From the NCBI GenBank assembly GCA_002313925.1, contig DCAZ01000074.1:1-18008 (forward strand): a DNA stretch of 18,008 nucleotides, written 5' to 3'. The notes below the pieces were generated by a model. It ran no database searches. It was given only the letters and a program-made list of their open reading frames with translations, and was not told the origin of the DNA. The translations under genes were made by a program, and so were the position numbers. This document shows positions 7,222-14,939 of this stretch, piece after piece. Positions within the stretch are counted from its first letter, which is position 1. Each line of letters opens with the position of its first letter. The stretch is from Gemmatimonadales bacterium UBA1120. GTDB lineage: Bacteria; Gemmatimonadota; Gemmatimonadetes; Longimicrobiales; Gaopeijiaceae.

Positions 7222-8400
7222 TTGGCACGCTCTTTATTCACTTCCGAGTCAGTAACTGAGGGACATCCTGACAAGGTCGCAGATCAGATTTCCGACTCTG
7301 TCCTCGATCATCTCTTAGCATCAGATCCAAAATCACGTGTCGCGTGTGAGACTCTCGTGACTACGGGGCTCGCACTGGTAGCGGGTGAAGTCTCAACACA
7401 GTCGAATGTAAACATTCCTGACATCGTTCGAGGTGCTCTATCTCGGATAGGCTATACCGATGCAGATTATGGGATTGATGCTCTTACCTGTTCCGTACTC
7501 ACCAGTATTGATCAACAATCCAGTGACATTGCAATGGGTGTTGATACGGGTGGAGCAGGAGATCAGGGTATGATGTTTGGATACGCAACAAATGAAACAC
7601 CGGAGCTGATGCCGGCACCGATTCAATACGCGCACGCAATCACCAGACAGCTCGCTTATGTTCGAAAATCGGGAGAAATACCTTGGCTAAGACCCGATGG
7701 AAAATCTCAAGTAACTGTTGAGTATGAGGATGGACGACCACTGCGGATACACACAGTCGTAGTGTCAGCCCAACACAGTGAGGACGTAGGACATTCTGAA
7801 ATCACGAACACTCTTATAGAGAAAGTCATTACGCCTGTCTTACCTAAAACTCTCGTTGATGATGACTGCGTGTTCCACATTAACCCCACCGGCCGTTTTG
7901 TCACCGGAGGCCCCCATGGTGATGCAGGCCTAACGGGGCGAAAGATCATTGTAGATACATACGGTGGCTTAGGACGTCACGGAGGCGGAGCATTCTCGGG
8001 TAAGGACCCTACAAAGGTGGATCGGTCAGGTGCCTACACAGCTCGCTGGGCCGCCAAGAATGTCGTCGCGGCGGGTTTATCTACTCGATGTGAAATTCAA
8101 TTGGCCTACGCAATCGGTGTAGCAGAACCCGTTTCTGTTCTCGTTACAGATCTTCGGGATGCTCAAGTTTCTGAATATGAACTGGCCCGTGCGGTATCAG
8201 AGGTTTTCGATTTTACTCCGTCAGGGATTATCGAGCGACTCGGACTGAGGGCACCTATCTATACGTCGACAGCAGCATATGGTCACTTTGGTCGCACACC
8301 AGAAATGAGGATTCCAGAAGCGGGTGGCAGCGAGGCCCAATTCTTCCCTTGGGAGCTAACTGACCGAGTAGAGGACTTGAAGAATGCTTTGGGTAGTTAA
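7222..8400 (+). CDS. metK: S-adenosylmethionine synthetase
   Basis: Makes AdoMet from methionine and ATP in the cytosol, with Mg2+ and K+. It has 392 residues. The N-terminal motif LFTSESVTEGHPDKVADQIS fixes the start at TTG 7222, since the family begins only a few residues before it. Further signatures are GAGDQGMMFGYATNE, PWLRPDGKSQVT, INPTGRFVTGGPHGDAGLTG, RHGGGAFSGKDPTKVDRSGA and YAIGVAEPVS. Near the C-terminus, between AYGHFGR and FFPWE, there are 15 residues (TPEMRIPEAGGSEAQ, 8296-8340) not present at this point in E. coli MetK. A purine-rich AGGCAGGG (7207-7214) precedes the start. The 69-nt leader is too short for a SAM riboswitch but can form a small hairpin (7165-7190, TCCTG/CAGGA core). 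Confidence 0.96.
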   Translation: MARSLFTSESVTEGHPDKVADQISDSVLDHLLASDPKSRVACETLVTTGLALVAGEVSTQSNVNIPDIVRGALSRIGYTDADYGIDALTCSVLTSIDQQSSDIAMGVDTGGAGDQGMMFGYATNETPELMPAPIQYAHAITRQLAYVRKSGEIPWLRPDGKSQVTVEYEDGRPLRIHTVVVSAQHSEDVGHSEITNTLIEKVITPVLPKTLVDDDCVFHINPTGRFVTGGPHGDAGLTGRKIIVDTYGGLGRHGGGAFSGKDPTKVDRSGAYTARWAAKNVVAAGLSTRCEIQLAYAIGVAEPVSVLVTDLRDAQVSEYELARAVSEVFDFTPSGIIERLGLRAPIYTSTAAYGHFGRTPEMRIPEAGGSEAQFFPWELTDRVEDLKNALGS

Positions 8401-8475
8401 GACAGATGATGTACCGACGAGGAACATCGGACTCAGGGGGAGCAAGAAGTACTATTCTTTCTGATCTCTGAAAAA

Positions 8476-8504
8476 CCCACGAAACACTTCGGAGTATTTG
8501 TGGG
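8476..8504 (+). other. Stem-loop with UUCG-containing tip in the metK / DUF151 gap
   Basis: CCCACGAA at 8476-8483 can pair with TTTGTGGG at 8497-8504 (eight pairs including one G-T), with an inner CACTTCGGAGT segment that can close on a UUCG-type tip. No T-run follows on the plus strand, so it is not a textbook intrinsic terminator of metK. It lies about 50 nt before the DUF151 start and may be a leader structure or an mRNA-stabilising 3' end. Seen by eye only. Confidence 0.4.
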
Positions 8505-8543
8505 GACTCACTCGGTGTGGTACGCTGTACGAATCTATCTCTT

Positions 8544-8549
8544 GGAGGA
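8544..8549 (+). promoter_or_regulatory. Shine-Dalgarno GGAGGA that decides the DUF151 start
   Basis: GGAGGA lies 7 nt before TTG 8557. The in-frame GTG at 8500 has no comparable site and would add 19 residues not typical of the family, so this site favours the TTG start. Confidence 0.75.
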
Positions 8550-8556
8550 ACTTCGA

Positions 8557-9078
8557 TTGCTGGTTGAAGTTAGAGTTCAGAGCCTGTGGGTCGATGGGAC
8601 CACAAATACCCCAGTTGTGATGCTCAAAGAACTTTCGGGCGAACGAGTGCTCCCAATTTGGATCGGACCAGGGGAGGCTAGTGCTATCGCAGCGGAACTC
8701 GCAGCAATGGAATTTGCACGCCCACTAACCCATGACCTTCTTTGTGCCGTAATGAAGCAACTCGGCGGAAGCTTACAAAAAGTCGTGATCAGTCGGGTTA
8801 AAGACAGTACATACTATGCCGAACTCTTGGTTCTTAAGAACGGTGAACTTATCTCGTTGGACGCGCGGCCCTCTGACTCGATAGCAATCGCTCTGCGATC
8901 TGATACGCAAATTTTTGCTCACGAAGGACTTCTTGCGATCGTTGGAGATCTTAGTGCTGGAGAATTTGAGTCGGCTGGGAAAGATCCCTCCACCTCGCCG
9001 TCCTTTATGGGTCCCGACGAACTTGAGGAGCATCTTCGAGCGCTTAACCCTGAGGATTTTGGGCGCTTTACTCCTTGA
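8557..9078 (+). CDS. Bifunctional nuclease (BFN / DUF151) family protein
   Basis: Member of the BFN/DUF151 family, for which both DNase and RNase activities have been reported in plant and bacterial members; its role here is unknown. From TTG 8557 it has 173 residues and begins MLVEVRVQSLWVDGTTNTPV, close to the usual family start. Family blocks are VLPIWIGPGEASAIA (31-45), RPLTHDLL (55-62), YYAELLV and LDARPSDSIAIALR (101-114), and the C-terminus closes with LNPEDFGRF. Length and motif order are normal. The last 20 nt overlap the likely start of the next gene in another frame. It heads a tight run (unknown protein, recO, selB, dusB), so a nucleic-acid-related task is plausible but not shown. 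Confidence 0.9.
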   Translation: MLVEVRVQSLWVDGTTNTPVVMLKELSGERVLPIWIGPGEASAIAAELAAMEFARPLTHDLLCAVMKQLGGSLQKVVISRVKDSTYYAELLVLKNGELISLDARPSDSIAIALRSDTQIFAHEGLLAIVGDLSAGEFESAGKDPSTSPSFMGPDELEEHLRALNPEDFGRFTP

Positions 9079-10216
9079 TCACTGGCGGTATGCGGGCCGA
9101 TTCGCTCTAGCAAGCCTCCTTACAACAACAGGCCTTTTCACGACCACAAGTGTTGCTCTCGCTCAAAGCGAGGAGGGCACCCTTCTTCAAGGTCAAGCCC
9201 TGCTTGGGAATGAGGTACTAAAAAGTGGAACAGTAGTCCTTCATCATCTCATTGGGGGAACCCAGGGGGAGCTAGATTCTGTTCCTTTAGGGATCGACGG
9301 AACCTTCAGCTTAACTCTACCTAATCCACCCGATCCGGCCGTAAGAGATATCTATCTTGCTTCTATCAGACATGATGGGGTCCTCTATTTCGGGGCTCCT
9401 TTAACTGAACCAGAACATCTAGATTCGATTTACAACATCCAGACTTATGACACGGCTTTCGCTCCTTCTGGTGGAGCTGATCTTCCGATTGAAATTCGAA
9501 ATATGTTTTTTGAATTCGATGGAGACCGGTGGCACATCACTGACCTTATCGAGGTGTATAATGAAACCGGTAGGACCTTGGTTTCAGAGGACCCGGGATT
9601 CGTCTGGGGCTACCCACTAATCCCTGGGGCCACCGATTTTGAATTAGGGCAAGCGGAGATGTCTCCGGAAAACATAACCCTAGAAGCGGGCGAACTTCGT
9701 ATTAGAACACCCTTGCCTCCAGGAGAGAGACTCTTTGTCGTAACGTACATGATCGATGAGCCTTTCGTATCAATTCCAATGCCGGGCCTAACTGCAGTCA
9801 TGGAACTGCTGGTGCGGGAACCGGCACCTCCAATGACAGTGGAAGGCCTCGATTCTTTCCCACGAATCGAGCTCGAACCTGGGACCACCTATCGTAGATA
9901 TTCAGGGGCTAATCTAGCAGGCTCGAGTATCGACTTATCCGAAGCTCAAATCCCATTTGAACTTCCAGTCGCTTGGATGAGTGTGATACTAGGGCTAGTA
10001 CTTGGGGGAGCGGGACTTTTTCTCTTGAAGCGGGACGCCGTCATAGGGAATACGCAAAAAGCCACAATTGATCTGGGCGATCGGAAAGCAGCGCTTCACC
10101 GGATCGCGCTTCTAGACGAAACCTTTAGGAGCCAAAAGGACCGGAGCGAGAGAGAACATAAGAAGTACCTCATGGAGCGGGCAAAACTCATACAGCGCTT
10201 TATAGGGACTGACTAG
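9059..10216 (+). CDS. Signal-peptide protein with C-terminal membrane anchor, unknown function
   Basis: I do not recognise this protein. The frame is open from 8915 inside the DUF151 gene, but TTG 9059 is the last usable start before a signal peptide (hydrophobic FALASLLTTTGLF, cleavage after VALA near residue 35), giving 385 residues. This start is uncertain, because its purine-rich stretch (9052-9056) is too close. After the signal come about 270 extracytoplasmic residues rich in acidic and beta-type sequence; the first segment (GQALLGNEVLKSGTVVLHHL then DGTFSLTLP) resembles the transthyretin-like fold of carboxypeptidase-regulatory domains. Residues about 306-323 (WMSVILGLVLGGAGLFLL) form one membrane helix, followed by KRD and a charged 59-residue cytosolic tail that looks helical or coiled. 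This predicts an outward-facing sensor- or carrier-like anchored protein. The stop TAG abuts the recO GTG directly. Confidence 0.7.
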   Translation: MGALLLDHWRYAGRFALASLLTTTGLFTTTSVALAQSEEGTLLQGQALLGNEVLKSGTVVLHHLIGGTQGELDSVPLGIDGTFSLTLPNPPDPAVRDIYLASIRHDGVLYFGAPLTEPEHLDSIYNIQTYDTAFAPSGGADLPIEIRNMFFEFDGDRWHITDLIEVYNETGRTLVSEDPGFVWGYPLIPGATDFELGQAEMSPENITLEAGELRIRTPLPPGERLFVVTYMIDEPFVSIPMPGLTAVMELLVREPAPPMTVEGLDSFPRIELEPGTTYRRYSGANLAGSSIDLSEAQIPFELPVAWMSVILGLVLGGAGLFLLKRDAVIGNTQKATIDLGDRKAALHRIALLDETFRSQKDRSEREHKKYLMERAKLIQRFIGTD

Positions 10217-10972
10217 GTGGCCCCCGTCACTACGGAAGCAGTGCTTCTACGATCACATGACTACGGCGATACGAGTAGAATCCTGAGGTTTTATACCAAA
10301 GATCACGGCCTGGTGAGTGCTATGGCGAAGGGTGTGCGTGGCCGAAGTGGGCGGGGGCATACGGCAATTGGGACATTCGCCACAGGTACCGTGAGTTTAT
10401 ACCTAAAAAACCATCGGGACCTCCAGACAATGAAGGACTTCTCCTGTACACGGATTCGAGAGGGGCTCGCCACGGATGTCCTTCGCTTCTCGGGGGCCTC
10501 AGCTGTCGCTGAGCTCGTCCTTATGCATGCTGACCAAGGGTGTCATCCAGACCTCTTTGAAGCAATTGAATCTGGGCTAGACACCTTGGAATCTGCTGAC
10601 TCCGCACAAGGACCAACGGCCGCCCTGTCTGGTGTCTGGCGGGTTACCCGAGTACTCGGGTTTGAACCTCAACTAAAGACCTGTATTCGATGTGAGCTTC
10701 AGTTTATCGAAGATGAAGTTGGGCGGTTTGATTTCCCAGCTGGAGGGATAGCTTGCCTTGAGTGCAGCCAAAACGTGGATGGCCCTCGAATTGGTCCAAG
10801 AGCCCGACTCCAAATTACGCAATTAGTTCAAGGCCGGATCGACGATACAATTGACCACCCCAAGAAACATCTCGCAGTACTCTCTCAGTTTCTGAACTAT
10901 CATGTCGTATCGAGGCCGCTGAAATCTCTGGAGTTCATACAACGGTTCCTACCTGAAGATGTTGAACAATAG
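10217..10972 (+). CDS. recO: DNA repair protein RecO
   Basis: Recombination mediator that works with RecR (and RecF) to load RecA on SSB-coated DNA and anneal strands. It has 251 residues. The N-terminal OB-fold shows TTEAVLLRSHDYGDTSRILRF and GLVSAMAKGVRG (family KGARR). The middle has LKNHRDLQTMKDF and AVAELVLM. A zinc-finger-type segment CIRC (C156, C159) and CLEC (C180, C183) is present, as in many RecO proteins. The start is GTG 10217, immediately after the preceding stop, and the stop TAG shares its last base with the GTG of selB (TAGTG). The identification is firm. Confidence 0.93.
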   Translation: MAPVTTEAVLLRSHDYGDTSRILRFYTKDHGLVSAMAKGVRGRSGRGHTAIGTFATGTVSLYLKNHRDLQTMKDFSCTRIREGLATDVLRFSGASAVAELVLMHADQGCHPDLFEAIESGLDTLESADSAQGPTAALSGVWRVTRVLGFEPQLKTCIRCELQFIEDEVGRFDFPAGGIACLECSQNVDGPRIGPRARLQITQLVQGRIDDTIDHPKKHLAVLSQFLNYHVVSRPLKSLEFIQRFLPEDVEQ

Positions 10973-12876
10973 TGAACCAATTGATCCTAGGTACTGCTGG
11001 ACATATCGATCATGGGAAGACTGCCTTAGTACATGCCCTTACTGGAACCGATACGGACCGTCTGAAAGAGGAGAAAAGCCGTGGTATCACAATCGAATTA
11101 GGATTCGCTGAATTATCTCTTGGTACCCAGCACTTGGGAGTCGTGGATGTGCCCGGGCATGAGGCGTTCATTCGCTCGATGGTAGCGGGAGCTACCGGGA
11201 TGGACCTGGTCCTCTTGATTATTGCAGCAGATGAAGGGGTCATGCCTCAAACAAGAGAACATCTGAATATCCTCGAACTTCTTGGTGTTCAGGAATTGGT
11301 TGTCACACTCACAAAATCTGATCTGGTGGATGAAGAATGGCGTGAACTTGTTCGAAGTGATGTAGATGAGCTATTGGCAGATACCCCATATGCTGGAGCG
11401 CCTATGGTCTTCACATCCACAATCAATGGAGAGGGGTTAGGTGCCCTCATGGAGAAACTTGCCGAAACAGTCCAACGTATCGGACAACGAGACAATGATG
11501 ATCTTGCTCGCCTCCCCTTAGACCGAGTCTTCACAATTCAAGGCACCGGGACTGTCGTCACCGGGACACTATGGACTGGCACTCTGAAAAAGGGTGCTCA
11601 TGTCCGAATTCTTCCGAACGAATTCGAGTCACGGATACGTAAACTCCAAGTTCATGGGAGTGATGTTGAAACAGCCAATGCTGGCAATCGGATCGCAGTG
11701 GCACTCAGTGGAGCGAGTTCAGATAGGCAAACGGTCGCCCGAGGAACTACTCTAGTTTCAGATGCTAACTGGAAGAGTTCTTGGATGCTAACCGCGCATG
11801 TTCAGCTCATCCCAGGAACCAAATGGGCCCTTAAGCACAATCAGAGGGTTCGTGTCCATATCGGCACCTCAGAAGTTATGGCTCGTTGCTCCTTGCTGAC
11901 GAAACAGGAGATTTCTTCAGGCACCCAAGGTTGGATACAACTCCGTCTTGAAGAGCCCGTAGTCGCCCGTGCCCGTGATAGAATCATCCTCCGAGCCTAT
12001 TCACCGATGATTACAATCGGAGGGGGGGTCGTAGCGGAACCAAGGCCGGTTAAACGAAAAATTCTCGACAAGTCTGTCCAGGCCGCACTTGAAAAGGTCC
12101 TTGAGGGTGAATCAATCGTGGCTGTCGAAGCTCTACTCTCAATAGCGTCCTGGTACGGTATAGACACCAACGCTCTCCCGATCACTTCTGGATTGCCACC
12201 TGGAGTTACTCGGGACGCGGTTACCCAAGTGCGGGCCGGGGGGGGATTACAGACATCCGACCGGCTTTTTTCTAGAGAAATTGCTCTTGAAGCTGAAGAA
12301 TTAATCCTACGCGCAGTTCATGATGGACATATCGAAAAACCACTCCGTAGCACAATCCCACTACCTGTTCTCAGGTCTAGCCTACCTACCTGGGCTGCTC
12401 CCGAAATTGCAGATGCGGTTATCGATAAACTTACCAAAGCGGGGAAGCTTGAAAGGCAAGGGAGTGGGGTTAGAAATCAGGGATACCAGCCACATCTATC
12501 ACCACGACAGGAGCAGTTGATCACAGAACTCCGTGATATCTATACTACGATGGGGCTGGCAGCTCCCCTCGTAGGAGACTTACCTCCGCATCTAGCCGAT
12601 TATCCAGATATCTGGGGATTGTTGAAATTCCTTGAAGAAAAAGAAGAGTTAGTTGTTATTGCGGATGGATATTACGTATTAAAGAATGAGTTTGAGGCCG
12701 CGGTCCAGCGTGTATGCAATCTCCTCGGGGGTCAAGCAAAGCTGGGGCCCTCAGCATTCCGTGAAGCCCTACCGCTTAGCCGCAAACAACTAATTCCTAT
12801 GCTTAACTGCCTTGATGGACTTGGCGTTACGATAAGGCGCGATGGTGGAAGAGAAGTGCCACTTACACAGACCTGA
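10972..12876 (+). CDS. selB: Selenocysteine-specific translation elongation factor SelB
   Basis: GTPase that delivers Sec-tRNA to UGA codons marked by a SECIS element. The 634 residues start at GTG 10972 (MNQLILGTAGHIDHGKTALV). The GTPase motifs are G1 GHIDHGKT (10-17), switch region RGITIELGFA, G3 DVPGHE (59-64) and G4 TKSD (114-117); the T in TKxD and the SelB-type spacing separate it from EF-Tu and IF2. EF-Tu-like beta-barrel domains follow (FTIQGTGTVVTGTLWTG and RVRVHIGTSEVMARC), and residues about 370-634 form the C-terminal winged-helix region that reads SECIS RNA. It is full length and open, so the host very probably uses selenocysteine. No selA, selD, selC or in-frame-UGA gene is visible in the window. 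Confidence 0.93.
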   Translation: MNQLILGTAGHIDHGKTALVHALTGTDTDRLKEEKSRGITIELGFAELSLGTQHLGVVDVPGHEAFIRSMVAGATGMDLVLLIIAADEGVMPQTREHLNILELLGVQELVVTLTKSDLVDEEWRELVRSDVDELLADTPYAGAPMVFTSTINGEGLGALMEKLAETVQRIGQRDNDDLARLPLDRVFTIQGTGTVVTGTLWTGTLKKGAHVRILPNEFESRIRKLQVHGSDVETANAGNRIAVALSGASSDRQTVARGTTLVSDANWKSSWMLTAHVQLIPGTKWALKHNQRVRVHIGTSEVMARCSLLTKQEISSGTQGWIQLRLEEPVVARARDRIILRAYSPMITIGGGVVAEPRPVKRKILDKSVQAALEKVLEGESIVAVEALLSIASWYGIDTNALPITSGLPPGVTRDAVTQVRAGGGLQTSDRLFSREIALEAEELILRAVHDGHIEKPLRSTIPLPVLRSSLPTWAAPEIADAVIDKLTKAGKLERQGSGVRNQGYQPHLSPRQEQLITELRDIYTTMGLAAPLVGDLPPHLADYPDIWGLLKFLEEKEELVVIADGYYVLKNEFEAAVQRVCNLLGGQAKLGPSAFREALPLSRKQLIPMLNCLDGLGVTIRRDGGREVPLTQT

Positions 12877-12884
12877 CCTATCTC

Positions 12885-13880
12885 ATGCCTAGTGATTTCC
12901 TAGAACTCTTTACCGGAGAGTTCACTCCTCTTTACCTAGCTCCACAGGCAGGTGTGAGTGAATCACCATTCCGCAGACTCTGCCGTTCCTACGGAGCGGA
13001 TGTTGTAGTAAGTGAATTTGTGAGTGCGACTGGGATAGTTATGGGATCTCCTCGCTCTCGCGAATACCTCCGCTTCGATTCTGAAGAACATCCGATTGGC
13101 ATCCAGATTTTTGGGGCTGATCCGGGCATGATGGCAGACGCTGCTGCGTTCGTTGCAGAGACGTATGGACCGGATTTCATTGATATCAACTTTGGATGTC
13201 CAGTGAAGAAGGTGGTCAAACGTAATGGAGGATCAGGTTGCCTCCGTGACTTAGACCTAGTGGCTTCCATCATTCGAGCAGTGGACAGAGCAACTCTGCT
13301 CCCGACAACAGTGAAAATCAGGAGCGGCTTTAATGAAGAGTCTCGTGACCCAGTTGGCATAGCTCTTAAGTGCCAAGATGCCGGAGCACGGGTGCTCTGT
13401 ATTCACCCTCGAAGCCGAGCAGACATGTATAGGGGGGAAGCGCGATGGAGTGAGATTCGGGCAGTAGTTGAGGCACTAGATATCCCTGTCCTCGGAAACG
13501 GAGATATCTCTTGTGCCCAGGATGCTTATCGCATGAGGGACGAGACGGGGTGCGCAGGAATTATGATCGCCCGTGGGTCCCATGGGGATCCGTGGATCTT
13601 TAGAGAAGCAAGGGCAGTACTCGACGGAAAACCGAGTCCACCACCACCCGATCTAGCAGAACGCTTGAGTATCTGTTTGGAGCACGCTGGAAATGCGATT
13701 GCTTTTGGGGGTGACCCCCAAAGAGCAATAATCGATTTCCGGAAGCATCTCGGCTGGTACACAAAGGGTCTTCCGGATGGACGTGAACTCCGTACAAAGC
13801 TATTTCGAACGACCTGCCTCTCTGACGTTAAGGCTCTCCTAGAGAACTACCTCCAAACTTATACGGGGGTGCATTCATAG
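12885..13880 (+). CDS. dusB: tRNA-dihydrouridine synthase, DusB type
   Basis: FMN-dependent enzyme that reduces specific uridines of tRNA to dihydrouridine. It has 331 residues with a TIM-barrel followed by a helical tail. Seen motifs are TPLYLAPQAGVSESPFRRLC, HPIGIQIFG, DINFGCPVKKVVKRNGGSG with the catalytic Cys at 105, TVKIRSGF, CIHPRSRADMYRGEARW (family HGRTRAQMYKGKADW), VLGNGDI and GIMIARGSHGDPWIF. The DFIDINFGCPVKKVVK block is the DusB subfamily signature. The start ATG 12885 follows the selB stop by 8 nt. As a flavoenzyme its need for FMN links loosely to the upstream riboflavin genes, but they are not in the same tight cluster. Confidence 0.94.
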   Translation: MPSDFLELFTGEFTPLYLAPQAGVSESPFRRLCRSYGADVVVSEFVSATGIVMGSPRSREYLRFDSEEHPIGIQIFGADPGMMADAAAFVAETYGPDFIDINFGCPVKKVVKRNGGSGCLRDLDLVASIIRAVDRATLLPTTVKIRSGFNEESRDPVGIALKCQDAGARVLCIHPRSRADMYRGEARWSEIRAVVEALDIPVLGNGDISCAQDAYRMRDETGCAGIMIARGSHGDPWIFREARAVLDGKPSPPPPDLAERLSICLEHAGNAIAFGGDPQRAIIDFRKHLGWYTKGLPDGRELRTKLFRTTCLSDVKALLENYLQTYTGVHS

Positions 13881-13907
13881 GGTTACTGTAGGGGGGTGGG
13901 TAGACTA

Positions 13908-13958
13908 ATGGGTTTAATTGGGACTAAACTTCCCTGAGTAGATTTTTGATAAACCCAT
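13908..13958. repeat. 9-bp inverted repeat just upstream of tmRNA
   Basis: ATGGGTTTA at 13908-13916 is exactly complementary to TAAACCCAT at 13950-13958. The 33-nt interior can fold again weakly (GGGA/TCCC). It sits in the 91-nt gap between dusB and the tmRNA, ending 13 nt before the tmRNA 5' end. No T-run follows. It could be a processed 3' end of the dusB transcript, an operator overlapping the ssrA promoter, or chance. I see no convincing -35/-10 pair here. Confidence 0.6.
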
Positions 13959-13971
13959 CCATTAATTCATA

Positions 13972-14322
13972 GGGGGCGTCACGGTTTCGACGTGTTTGGT
14001 GAACGTGGAGTTGCGTGCTGAGGTCTCGATCCTCATGAATCTTCGAGAACATTTTTAGCTGCCAACGATAATCTGGCGCTGGCTGCGTAAGCTTACTTAC
14101 GTGCCCGTCTCTTTAACTGCCTGCCCGAGACAGGTTCAGAGGCGACGATAAGTCGGGCTGGTTCCCAGGCTCCGCCGTCGAGTCAGGGGATGAGACATTA
14201 GACGGCTGGCTAAGGGTTTGGTTGATCGCTGACCACCCGAAGTGAGATTACCCAGCGATCTACGCACGTAGAAGCTTTGCCGGAGCCCTATGCGGACGGG
14301 GGTTCGACTCCCCCCGCCTCCA
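13972..14322 (+). ncRNA. ssrA: Transfer-messenger RNA (tmRNA), one-piece
   Basis: Rescues stalled ribosomes and tags the incomplete peptide for proteolysis, with SmpB. The tRNA-like ends are clear: acceptor strand GGGGGCG (13972-13978) pairs with CGCCTCC (14315-14321) in seven pairs with one G-T, and A14322 is the discriminator base. The T arm is GGGGG-TTCGACT-CCCCC (14298-14314). The 5' end continues with the tmRNA-typical TCACGGTTTCGACG. The tag reading frame is in the interior, and its stop lies in a hairpin (CGTAAG/CTTACG, 14086-14101). The remaining interior, rich in short GC stems, fits the usual pseudoknot ring. CCA is not encoded, since TTTT follows the discriminator. The gene is not permuted into two pieces. 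Confidence 0.96.
14061..14090 (+). other. tmRNA tag-peptide reading frame, ANDNLALAA
   Basis: Codons GCC AAC GAT AAT CTG GCG CTG GCT GCG TAA encode ANDNLALAA and stop. The upstream TTAGCT aligns with the TTAGTC that precedes the E. coli resume codon, so GCC 14061 is the likely resume codon. With the alanine from charged tmRNA the tag would be AANDNLALAA, ending in the LAA degron read by ClpXP-type proteases. Confidence 0.9.
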
Positions 14323-14366
14323 TTTTCAGACCGGGTTAAAGAAATCTCCAGTATTTCATCAGTTAC

Positions 14367-14372
14367 GGGAGG
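14367..14372 (+). promoter_or_regulatory. Shine-Dalgarno GGGAGG for lspA
   Basis: GGGAGG ends 9 nt before GTG 14382 and supports that GTG as the lspA start, in a 59-nt gap after the tmRNA. Confidence 0.7.
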
Positions 14373-14381
14373 CTAGGCGAC

Positions 14382-14939
14382 GTGCGCTTAAAGTTAGTAA
14401 TCTTTGCCCTCACATTTTCTCCAATTATCATCCTGGACCTAGTCACAAAGAGCTGGGCCCTCGAAGCGCTCTCATACAGTAGCAGTCAGCTATTCGGAGG
14501 GCTGATCCCTCTTACCCTGGCTTTCAACAAGGGCGCTGCTTTCGGAATCAGTATAGGAGACGACTCACGCTGGTTTTTTGTGCCAGTGACAATAATTGCT
14601 CTAGCGCTACTGGGCGGGCTACTCAAGCAAGCAAGTAAGACCGACTTTCTCAAAATCTTCTCGATTTCACTAGTTATTTCAGGGGCCCTAGGTAACCTGT
14701 ACGATCGGGTACGCTGGAGCAGGGGAGTAGTAGATTTCATTGGACCCATTGACCTCGGAAGATGGGATTTCCCGATTTTCAACGTTGCAGATATGGCGAT
14801 TAGCTGTGGAGCAATCCTCCTAGCCATCTCTTTTTGGATGGAAGAACAAGCTCAATCCAGGTCAAGAGCTTCAGAAGTAGTTGGACAACTGGACGAACTA
14901 GAGCGGTTGAAGAGCCTTCCCGACGAAGAAGTACCCTAA
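14382..14939 (+). CDS. lspA: Lipoprotein signal peptidase (signal peptidase II)
   Basis: Inner-membrane aspartyl protease that removes signal peptides from prolipoproteins after diacylglycerol addition. It has 185 residues and four membrane helices (about 5-22, 64-82, 90-106, 133-152). Conserved positions are D19 in LDLVTKSW, FNKGAAFGI (48-56), GNLYDRV (104-110) and the catalytic pair D118 (VVDFI) and D137 (FNVADMA). After the last helix it carries an extra charged tail of about 32 residues (EEQAQSRSRASEVVG onward), longer than in E. coli LspA. The start GTG is supported by GGGAGG. Its stop overlaps the stop of the convergent gene. A likely client, the putative lipoprotein at 16591, lies in the same window. 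Confidence 0.95.
   Translation: MRLKLVIFALTFSPIIILDLVTKSWALEALSYSSSQLFGGLIPLTLAFNKGAAFGISIGDDSRWFFVPVTIIALALLGGLLKQASKTDFLKIFSISLVISGALGNLYDRVRWSRGVVDFIGPIDLGRWDFPIFNVADMAISCGAILLAISFWMEEQAQSRSRASEVVGQLDELERLKSLPDEEVP

Noticed and set aside
12238..12245. Eight-G run in selB as a phase-variation site
   Set aside because: SelB is not a typical phase-variable gene, and the frame is intact on both sides; chance is likely.
13880..13971. Sigma70-type promoter for ssrA
   Set aside because: Candidate TTGGGA and TAGATT are 15 nt apart, and other pairs are worse, so I could not support a specific site.
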